Of a DNA stretch of 23,620 nt, positions 17,340 through 23,620 are shown piece after piece (position 1 is the stretch's first letter; the number at the start of each line of letters is the position of its first letter). Under the pieces are notes generated by a model that saw nothing but the letters and a program-made list of their open reading frames with translations, was not told the origin of the DNA and searched no databases. The position numbers and the translations under genes are program-made. Source of the DNA: Chara braunii (Eukaryota > Streptophyta > Charophyceae > Charales > Characeae); contig BFEA01001034.1 of NCBI GenBank assembly GCA_003427395.1, positions 183,657 through 207,276 on the forward strand. The letters are read 5' to 3'.

Positions 17340-17870
17340 GTTGGTTGGCGATTCGTCGGTCTACGACTCAACTCCAATTCATCCAATACTCAACCTAAAA
17401 GGCTTTAGCCCTAGTGATTTTATTGTTTTATTAAGGTTTTCGTCCGGACTTTTATTGAATGGTCATTTAACAAAGGTACCGAGTATTTAATTATGGCTGG
17501 TTGGACAAAAGTTGGGGCTTGCATGGCTAAAGCGAGGGGTATGAGGATAGAGATTGGTTGAGGTTGACTCCGTGTAGTGCGTGAACTTTTGGTTGACTCT
17601 TTGATGTGATTGCAGGTATGTACTGTGGTTCGGATTTGGAATTGACTGTACACACATATATATGGTTGTAAGGAGTCCCACAGTGATTGTGAGAAGTGGT
17701 CGTCACATACTTATACTCCCTTACATGTATATATATATATATGTATGTACCTATGCTGGATGTTCTCGTGGCCTGAGACGGTCCACGCTTAACGGCTTAA
17801 TTGGGGGTTGAGACTGGGAATGGAAAAAAAAAAATCTATGTGTTGTGTGCTTTTTAAAGATTTCTTAATC
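17340..17870. other. Unassigned; (AT)n at about 17728-17745
   Basis: TACATGTATATATATATATA followed by TGTATGTA forms an AT-rich near-palindrome. A11 lies at about 17824-17834. No gene recognised. Confidence 0.4.
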
Positions 17871-18052
17871 GGACGTTGGTCCTTGGCCCGGATTCGAGGT
17901 CCTTGTTAAGGACATCCCAGGTTCTAGACTCTGCATAGAAAGGATCTCCTCCTGCACATAGCCTATCTTCCCTACCTACCGAAACACTCAGCCTAAAGGC
18001 CGGAGGTGCCCCGGAGGCCGCAGGGCTCTTCCTTCAGCCGTGCAATATCGTG
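17871..18052 (-). repeat. Dispersed repeat copy R2 (inverted relative to R1)
   Basis: Read on the minus strand it carries the R1 landmarks in order with near-identical spacing: CACGATAT (complement of 18045-18052), GCACCTCCGGCCTTTAGG (17992-18009), CAAGGACCTC (17896-17905) and ACCAACGTCC (17871-17880). A local hairpin GTCCTT-GTT-AAGGAC (17899-17913) is perfect here but degraded in R1. Confidence 0.6.
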
Positions 18053-18432
18053 AGAAAGTAGAACCTCACAATACTTCGAGAGTGACACTTGAATGTCATA
18101 AGCGGTACTCGGATCCACGAAGGACCGTTTGATTATGGACACTACATAGTACGCCATCATTGTGACTGCTTACGTATTCATGCATTGTTACGTCCGCGCG
18201 ATTTTATACTAAGTCTCACGTGTGATATATATGTATCCGTGTTTTTGTTTTTATGTTCTTTAGAGTGGTGTGCGCGTGGAGTATGGGATGCGTCATAATC
18301 AACCGGCGACGAGTCGCGCTTGGGACCTCAGCCCTCCAAGGTGTCGGTTCGCGTGCGGGTCCGATAAAGACGTAATACCTCGCGTACCCCCTATGCTACA
18401 ACATACGAGAAACGCCCTCGGCTGGTCCACCT
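18053..18432. other. No gene seen
   Basis: Small frames only; none is protein-like. Confidence 0.4.
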
Positions 18433-19165
18433 CTAAGTCGCCCACACTTAGGGGTACGCTTAGTCTTTTTAACAACAATTTAAACAACCATAAATCTCTA
18501 ATAAACTTTATAACTTTCTCTCATTTTGGCCAATGATTAGACCTACCAAACTTAGGGAGACATTCAATCTTACCTTAGTCTTGTTTAAATAAATAAATTT
18601 TATACGAACTCTCTGCTTTTTGTATTATCAAAGGGCATAGGGTTGAACCGCCCCAACTTAGGGGTACATTCAGTTTGTCTGAATTACTTTCACGTTTATA
18701 CTTTTAATTTACATTTATTCCTTTTTGTCCTAGCCGACTTATTGACCAGATCTCCCAACTGAGGCTGTCCAGTCTGCCGAATGATATAAATCATAAATGT
18801 ATATAAATAATGTATATATCAAATTTTATACTTTGGTTCATTATTAAATTCATAGCTCATGAATGCGCCGCCCCAACTTAGGGGTATGCCTAGTCTCATC
18901 CCTTTCTTCCCCCCAGAACAAAAACACAGAACTGGGTCCATGCAACTTGGAATGTCCTCAGTCCCGTTTCAACAACCTAAAACGAAAACATTATGAATCT
19001 GAGCCTTTAAACTTAGGACGCTTGTTCTTCTGTTTAAAAAACAAAAACAAAACGAGCAATTGGACCGTCGAACTTAGGATAGGCCCTATTTCTAAAGGTC
19101 AGGCAAGCATTCCAGCAAACAACAATAAAACATAGCATTGGAGCACTCAACTTATAGTGATTCCA
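18433..19165 (-). repeat. Hairpin array B: same element as array A, opposite strand
   Basis: Nine copies, read on the minus strand, centre on CCTAAGTTGGGG (+ strand CCCCAACTTAGGGG at 18651-18664 and 18871-18884). Centres lie near 18448, 18553, 18657, 18759, 18877, 18945, 19010, 19074 and 19151, so spacing is about 102-118 bp, then about 64-77 bp. Outer stems on +: CTAAG/CTTAG (18433/18459); GATT[a]GA/TCAATC (18535/18564); TGAA/TTCA (18644/18669); GACCAGA/TCCAGTC with two wobbles on minus (18744/18768); none clear for 18877; ACTGGG/CC[t]CAGT (18931/18956); GAA[tc]TGAG/CTTGTTC (18995/19021); AATtGG/CCtATT (19058/19085); TGGA/TCCA (19139/19162). Inner stem varies too: CCCC/GGGG in two copies, CACT/AGTG in the last (19144/19156). 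Array A core CATGTTCCATAAGTTTGGGT aligns with CATACCCCTAAGTTGGGGCG here. Confidence 0.75.
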
Positions 19166-19349
19166 GCCTTGGGTAAACCCGGTCAATGCAAGCAGGATCA
19201 CCTTCCTCCCGCATTCTCCCTTTTGTTTTTTCTGCTTTCACACAAATAGTATGAATTTCCACACACATTTCCTTTATCCAATTTCATATTCAATCTTGAA
19301 ACAAAATCATTCAATAATAATGATAATTAATCCCAGTCATACGTATAAA
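19166..19349. other. AT-rich spacer
   Basis: No feature recognised. Confidence 0.4.
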
Positions 19350-19517
19350 TAATAAATATAATATATATATATAATACGAACCAATATAGAATACGAACCA
19401 ATATATATATATATATATTGGTTCGTATTATATATATATATTATATTCATTATTTGTATTATATTTGTATATAATACAAATAATAAACATAATATATATA
19501 TAATACGAACCAATATA
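19350..19517. repeat. Nest of AT-rich inverted repeats with AATACGAACCAATATA motif
   Basis: A 35-bp arm at 19350-19384 is repeated inverted at 19418-19452 with one mismatch, and again in direct orientation at about 19481-19517. A short direct copy AATACGAACCAATATA (19390-19405) lies between. The stretch 19390-19429 is a perfect 40-bp palindrome. A second, separate hairpin, ATTATTTGTATTATA (19449-19463) with TATAATACAAATAAT (19470-19484), links the middle and last arms. The arrangement resembles nested MITE-like insertions. Confidence 0.9.
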
Positions 19518-19814
19518 TATATATATATATGAAATCTCTCACGTAAAATGGAACTATACTCGAGTATTCCCTGCGTCCAAAACCCCGTCTGGGGTCCCGC
19601 AGAAATCCCGCAATCTGTGGGTTGACCACCCACAAGGTCTTGCTGCGGATTACAGGTTGTAATCTCGCCTACCGCCTTCCTCTCTGAACCAATTTAAACC
19701 ATACTTAAGAGTCAGAAAGGTTGCGAACGAGTCATTAAGTCTCTCAAGATTACGAAGGCTTCTCTCAGACTCGCACGAGAGGGCCCTAATCTTCAATCGC
19801 CTGAGTGTCCTGCA
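19518..19814. other. No gene assigned
   Basis: A 96-codon frame is open on minus (19650-19940), Arg/Leu-rich, with no recognised motif. Unique-looking sequence. Confidence 0.3.
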
Positions 19815-20321
19815 ATGGTGGCAAAACGATGCAGTGGAGGTGGCCAAACCACGGCCAAGACTGAGGGTAATAACCTTCAGACGGGTCTCCAAGTTGCAAC
19901 AATAGCCCCCTTGCAGAGCTTGATCACCCCTCCAAGTCACTACCCTCTCACCTCTAAGGCTCTAACTACACAGCAGTTACGCAACCTGGAAAGGTTGAGG
20001 TCGACTAGAGGATTCCCCCTGTGCTTTCGAACTGCAGGTGAAACTCAGCAATACAAAACGTGTACGTCAGCCCAACACAATGCAATGCACAACAAAGTAC
20101 AACAAGCACGACAAGGCCTAACAAAACGCAGCACCGATGCATATCAGACTCAACAATTCACTGCACTTGCACAGTGTACCCCAGCAAGGGCACAACACGA
20201 CGTAAGAGCGGAGCACAGTCCAGCTCCGCAAAGAAACATGGCAATAGCTCAACAAACGTACAGCAAGTGCACCACGTGTGCACAACGAACGCACGACAAG
20301 TGCACAACAAGTGCTCAGTGA
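19815..20321 (+). CDS. 168-codon open frame, Gln/Thr/Ala-rich, unrecognised
   Basis: It begins with ATG (MVAKRCSGGGQTTAKTEG) and ends at TGA 20319-20321. From about residue 75 the translation becomes Gln/Thr/Ala/Cys-rich (e.g. AQHNAMHNKVQQARQ), because the DNA from 20045 is a degenerate CAACA / GTGCACAA repeat. The first 70 residues are of ordinary composition but show no domain, signal peptide or membrane segment. No promoter or splice context supports it. It could be a real short or exon-derived frame, but decay of a repeat is at least as likely. Confidence 0.2.
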   Translation: MVAKRCSGGGQTTAKTEGNNLQTGLQVATIAPLQSLITPPSHYPLTSKALTTQQLRNLERLRSTRGFPLCFRTAGETQQYKTCTSAQHNAMHNKVQQARQGLTKRSTDAYQTQQFTALAQCTPARAQHDVRAEHSPAPQRNMAIAQQTYSKCTTCAQRTHDKCTTSAQ

Positions 20322-20340
20322 TGCAGAGCCAAGACCTAGC

Positions 20341-20480
20341 GGCTACGCGACCCCCTAGGCCGTAGATCTTGCGGCCTCGGTTGCGGCCGAGGAAGCCGGC
20401 CATGGGTTGAGTTTACGTGCGGCCTCGTCAGGGCCAGGCGGGGGCGCGCACAAAAAAACTGCGCGCGCGCCCCTCTTGCG
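20341..20480. repeat. Cluster of GC-rich hairpins followed by poly(A)
   Basis: AGGCCG...CGGCCT (about 20357-20377), CCTCGG-TTGCGG-CCGAGG (about 20374-20391) and GGGGCGCGC (20441-20449) with GCGCGCCCC (20465-20473) lie within 140 bp, just before an A18 tract (about 20506-20523). Strong GC stems followed by poly(A) recall the 3' end of some retroposons, but no body was identified. Confidence 0.6.
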
Positions 20481-20601
20481 CACATCGGGCACTACCACCC
20501 TGTACAAAAAAAAAAAAAAAAAATTAAGAAATTTGGGGGGGTGGTTTTGGGTGAGTAAAAAAAAAAAGAAAAAAAAAAAACATTGATTGAATGACTGTTT
20601 T

Positions 20602-20603
<2 letters not shown>

Positions 20604-20670
<67 letters not shown>

Positions 20671-20787
20671 GGGAGAGGGGTCCTCCCTCCCTTCCCCCGG
20701 GCACACACACACACACACACACACATTCATGTGTACATGAATGTGTGTGTGTGTGTGTGTGTGTGTGCCGGGGGGAACGCATGTGCA

Positions 20788-20823
<36 letters not shown>

Positions 20824-20910
20824 GGGAGAGGGGTCTTCCCTCCCCTCCCCTCGGCACACACACAATTCATGTACACACACACACACTCAACGGAACGCAT
20901 GTACATTGTA
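20604..20910. repeat. Compound microsatellite cassette, two direct copies
   Basis: Each copy reads (TTGA)n, GGTGGGAGAGGGGTCYTCCC, a C-rich linker, (CA)n, TTCATG, and later GGAACGCATGTRCATT. Copy 1 runs 20604-20790; copy 2 runs 20784-20910. The constant blocks are almost identical while tract lengths differ. That suggests a mobile or segmentally duplicated unit and not independent microsatellites. Confidence 0.85.
20692..20777. repeat. ~86-bp palindrome with (AC)n/(TG)n arms
   Basis: TTCCCCCGGGCACAC...CATTCATGT meets its inverse ACATGAATG...GTGTGCCGGGGGGAA around GT at 20733-20734. The arms differ by one dinucleotide unit in length and one base (C/G at the CCGGG block). Only cassette copy 1 has the inverted half. 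It could extrude as a cruciform. A foldback assembly error is the alternative. Confidence 0.85.
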
Positions 20911-20991
20911 CACACACACGCACACACCCGTGCACGCACACACACACACACACACATACACCCGTGCACGCACGCACACACACACACACAC

Positions 20992-21041
<50 letters not shown>
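20862..21041. repeat. (AC)n microsatellite, interrupted, ~180 bp
   Basis: AC repeats with GTACATTGTAC and CCCGTGCACGC interruptions, then a pure run at about 21001-21041. His/Thr and Cys/Val frames over it are artefacts. Confidence 0.96.
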
Positions 21042-21046
<5 letters not shown>

Positions 21047-21260
21047 CAGTTTTATGTCTGTCAGTCTTTTTTTTGTTGTCTGTCTTCTTTCTGATTTTGT
21101 CCAAGTCCTTTCGTGTATGCCCAAATGAGCGCCCTCTAGTAGTGCCAAACAGTCGGTGGTTCCTAGTTCAGAGTGCCAACTGCACTCTTAGGGGGGCCGC
21201 TCGGTTCGGGTTGTCTGTGTTGCCTGTCGGTGATGACGGATGCTCGTCGGGTTGACTCCC
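21042..21260. other. Spacer with 7-bp hairpin at 21170-21188
   Basis: AGAGTGC (21170-21176), loop CAACT, GCACTCT (21182-21188). The 16-bp word GTGCCAAACAGTCGGT (21142-21157) is shared with 1673-1688. Confidence 0.5.
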
Positions 21261-21304
21261 TGGCTCAGTGGGTGGTGGGAACCAACAGTCTGCGGGGTTC
21301 AATC
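21261..21304 (+). other. tRNA-type A box and B box (probable SINE head)
   Basis: TGGCTCAGTGGGTGG (21261-21275) fits the A-box pattern TRGCNNAGTGG. GGGGTTCAATC (21294-21304) fits the B-box GGTTCRANNCC, with about 30 bases between. There is no paired acceptor stem, so it is not a tRNA gene. A tRNA-derived SINE or pseudo-tRNA is the likeliest explanation. No poly(A) or target duplication was found nearby. Confidence 0.4.
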
Positions 21305-22049
21305 ATGATGTGAGTAGGTCATGTGCTGCTTTGCTCCGTGTTGGATGTGTGGACGTCCTCGTCTGCGCTCCGCCGCTGCCCTGCTGCCTGTGTCCCGCTT
21401 GCTTCGCATGTGGTTCTTTGCAGGCTGATGTGTTCGCTGTGCAGTGTTGTTGGTGGTGCCTTGCGCTTCGCTGCTTCCCTGCGCTCATTCTCTGGCCGTG
21501 CCTTCCGTTTTTGCCGCTTGTGTGCCCTGTAGGTTGGTTGCCTTGTTGCTGGTGCCTTGTGCTCCGCTCCACGGTTGCCGACCTGCTGGACCACTCGCCT
21601 TGTCGTCCCCTGCAATGCTGGTGTCGTGTGTGTGTTGTCTTGTACTTCACTTCACGGTTTTCGTGCTGCATCCTGCGTGCCATGTCGCTCCTTGCAGTCG
21701 TTTTTTTGACGTTGAGCAGCCGTGATGGCTCTACTGTGTTGCCTGGTGCTTCACAAGGTTGCCGCATGCTGCTAAGTTCCGCTTGGGACAGTCTGCCTTC
21801 AACAAGGGTCAAAGGGCTCATGACCCAAAGTTCCAAACCATCAAATATGGGGATTCCGCAGATTGTCGAGGGTTCAGCCTCCTGATGAGTCGGTGCAATT
21901 CTGACGAAACAATCTTGTCATCATCAACTTCTATTTTTTTCAGTTTTTGCCTTGTTTATACTTGTCTTTTTTTCGGATGTTGTTTTTGCCTTGTCGTCGT
22001 GTGTCTTGGTGTTGTTTCTCTCACTGCCTTACGCTGTTTGATTTCCCAT
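21305..22049. other. C/T/G-rich, A-poor low-complexity stretch
   Basis: Repeated TGCCTTG, GTGCTCCGCT and TTGCCG words. The 205-codon + frame (21268-21885) is Cys/Leu/Val-rich and the 177-codon minus frame is Arg/Thr/Gln-rich. Both follow from composition. It is probably an older part of the tandem array that follows. Confidence 0.4.
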
Positions 22050-22520
22050 TCGCCTACCCCATGCCTCCCGCCGAGTGTGTTGTGTTGCTTTATGTTGTTT
22101 GTCTGCCCACCCGCATCCCCCATGACCCCCAACCTATTTGCTTTGCTGCCTTGTGCTGTTTGTTTTGTGGCATGCTGTCGATCTGCCCACCCGCCTCCCC
22201 CGCCCTTTGTTAATGCCGCATGTCGTTTTCCCTTGCTGTGTTGCTTTGTGCTGTTTGCTTGCCCACCTGTCTCCCCCATGCCCTCCAGCCTATTTGGTTT
22301 GCTGCCTTGTGTTGTTTGCTTTGTGGCATGCTGTCGGTCTGCCCACCCGCCTCCCCCTTACCCTCCAGCCTTTGCCCTTTGTTGATGTTGCATGTCGTTT
22401 TCCCTCGCTGTGTTGCTTTGTGCTGTTTGCCTGCCCACCCGTCTCCCTCATGCCCTCCAGCCTATTTGGTTTGCTCCTTGTGTTGTCTGCGGCACGTTAT
22501 TTTGTGCCTTGCCGTTTGTC
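22050..22520. repeat. Pyrimidine-rich 172-bp tandem repeat, ~2.7 copies
   Basis: CATGTCGTTTTCCCT starts at 22219 and 22391, 172 bp apart, and a more diverged copy precedes them. Each unit is a dimer of two similar ~86-bp halves, one with TTTGCYTGCCCACCYGYCTC and one with TCTGCCCACCCGCCTCCCCC, both followed by CCCTCCAGCCT. Since 172 is not a multiple of three, the Cys/Pro/Phe-rich frames change from copy to copy and are not a gene. Confidence 0.9.
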
Positions 22521-22934
22521 TTATGTCGTTTTTTCGGTTCGTTGTCCTTTGCTGCTGCTAGTTGCTATTGTCTTTTGCTTTCTTTTTGTGATATTGTGGC
22601 CTAGTGCCTTTGGGCCATGNCCCTGTGGTCTTAGTAGGAGTAGTGAAAGATAGAGGTCGATGTATGCGCATATGTTGCTTTCATGTTTGGGATGTATGNG
22701 CCTGCTCCAGACGATGCGGATCACTCAGCCTTCTGNTGGTATGACTTTTGGNCGCACTTTCNAACGCAGCTCGCCGCGATCGGCNTCGCGGTAGCNTCCT
22801 GTTCTGATGCAGCCCCTGGGTGATTAGTTTCGTTCAACTAAGTAACCATGTTGTATGGATCTGTACTGGTTATCAAGGCGTTTTGTTCTGTGTGGTTTGC
22901 TGCGCTGTTTCAGCGTGGTGGCTTCCTGTTCAAA
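22521..22934. other. Low-quality consensus with seven isolated N bases
   Basis: Single N bases occur at 22620, 22699, 22736, 22752, 22762, 22785 and 22796. Any frame or motif here is unreliable. No gene recognised. Confidence 0.9.
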
Positions 22935-22957
22935 CAAAACACACACACACACACACA

Positions 22958-23007
<50 letters not shown>
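22935..23007. repeat. (CA)n microsatellite, ~36 units
   Basis: A nearly pure CA run with one CTCA interruption near 22960. Confidence 0.97.
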
Positions 23008-23008
<1 letters not shown>

Positions 23009-23009
<1 letters not shown>

Positions 23010-23035
23010 TCAGTTGGTTAGAGCACCTGTCAGTC
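23009..23035 (+). other. tRNA A-box-like sequence
   Basis: GATCAGTTGGTTAGAGCACC closely resembles the D-arm of many tRNAs (TAGCTCAGTTGGTTAGAGCA). No B box within 80 bases and no acceptor stem, so it may be the remains of a tRNA-derived SINE next to a microsatellite. Confidence 0.35.
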
Positions 23036-23470
23036 GCTGGTCTGCCCCTTTCCTCCATGCCCTCGGTGCACACAGTCCCACACGGTACTTGCTTTACTGG
23101 ACTGCGACTGACTGGACCGGTACCGCTGACTGCACGGGGTTGCACTGCCGACTCAATGGGGCCGCACTGTCTACTCGATGCAGCTGGACCTACAACTTAC
23201 CTACAGACCTCTAGCCTAGCAGTTTTGACCTCTACACAGTTGTAACCCCTACTTGACAGGTCCACAGATCGAATCCCTACAACTACAGGGACCTATGACA
23301 AAGCACAGTCACTACTTAAACACAGGTCGTTGGTTCAAAACACAGCTGTGATAACGAGTCGAAACATGGACTGAAACACACAGATGATTTCTGAGTTTTG
23401 CTCATAGACTGAATGCCTACTGAGTTCCCGCCTGCTAAGTCTGTGTGTGTGTGTGCTTGCTGGACTGCAT
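23036..23470. other. No gene seen; short repeated CTGACTGGAC-type words
   Basis: Degenerate ACTGACTGGAC, GCACTGYCTACTC and GTTCAAAACACAG words, but no period that I can fix. Confidence 0.35.
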
Positions 23471-23551
23471 GTCTGTCTGAGTGCTGGTTGGCTTGCGTGC
23501 GTGTGACTGTGCCTGTCTGTGTGCTGGTTGGTATGAGTGTTTGTGTGACTG
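23471..23551. repeat. 40-bp tandem duplication, GT-rich
   Basis: GTCTGTCTGAGTGCTGGTTG (from 23471) is repeated as GCCTGTCTGTGTGCTGGTTG (from 23511), each followed by a GTGTGACTG end. Probably expanded from a GT microsatellite. Confidence 0.75.
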
Positions 23552-23573
23552 CGTGTGACTGGGGGTTAAAGAG

Positions 23574-23585
23574 ACACACACAGTG

Positions 23586-23620
<35 letters not shown>
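23574..23620. repeat. (AC)n at the window end
   Basis: ACACACACAGTGTCGC followed by a pure AC run that continues out of the window. Confidence 0.95.

Noticed and set aside
15602-19165. CRISPR-like array of spaced repeats
   Set aside because: Repeats are imperfect, spacing varies from 60 to 180 bp, there are no cas genes, and the DNA is eukaryotic.
19735-20003. The peptide LRNLERL encoded on both strands with all seven codons different but synonymous (minus near 19741-19764, plus near 19977-19997)
   Set aside because: It looks like an inverted duplicate under selection, but a rough count of peptide pairs in this window predicts several 7-residue matches by chance, and flanking residues do not match.
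21268-22653. Cys/Leu-rich frames of up to 208 codons
   Set aside because: C/T/G-rich, A-poor DNA lacks stop codons, and the frame changes from one 172-bp unit to the next.

Overview
This window is non-genic, repeat-dense eukaryotic DNA. It has long (AG)n, (CT)n, (AC)n and (TTGA)n microsatellites, poly(A) and poly(C) tracts, several independent minisatellites, decayed transposon sequence and no operon-like gene layout. I cannot name the organism. A large, repeat-rich genome (plant, alga or invertebrate) fits. I found no intact gene that I would defend. Many long open frames are shadows of low-complexity DNA.

Layout. 1-1200: (AG)32, then a purine-rich 53-bp minisatellite. 1200-1900: AT-rich sequence and a TATA-like box. 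1970-3430: an A-rich satellite whose units alternate at about 81 and 92 bp, a ~173-bp dimer. 3645-3733: poly(A), then an exact 19-bp Nextera/Tn5 mosaic-end sequence between two 14-bp direct repeats, which is an assembly artefact. 3738-4600: pyrimidine-rich DNA, then a degenerate ~109-bp tandem repeat. 4900-6170: hairpins and one copy (R0) of a dispersed repeat. 6600-7390 minus: a protein-like reading frame broken by one stop and one frameshift. 7380-8620: CT/C tracts and G-skewed DNA. 8633-8781: a 149-bp foldback, 90% paired, with a 5-nt loop. 9428-10075 minus: a second, heavily frameshifted protein-like stretch. 10307-10544: clustered hairpins. 10872-11345 plus: a PIF/Harbinger-like transposase relic. 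11487-12065: repeat copy R1, related to R0 and to R2 (17871-18052, minus).

15602-16308 and 18433-19165 hold the most unusual signal. They are two arrays of short hairpins in opposite orientation. Each hairpin has a conserved loop core (around CCnTAAGTTnGG) enclosed by a stem whose sequence differs from copy to copy while pairing is largely kept. 16603-17062 is a four-unit degenerate tandem repeat. 19350-19517 is a nest of AT-rich inverted repeats. 20604-21041 is a duplicated compound microsatellite cassette, one copy carrying an ~86-bp palindrome. 21261-21304 and 23009-23035 look like tRNA-type A/B boxes, possibly SINE heads. 22050-22520 is a pyrimidine-rich 172-bp tandem repeat. The end is (CA)n-rich, and a cluster of single N bases lies at 22620-22796.

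No genes here appear to work together. The coherent themes are transposon decay and an apparent excess of inverted repeats. All repeat alignments, pairings and protein-likeness judgements were made by eye; no database search was run.
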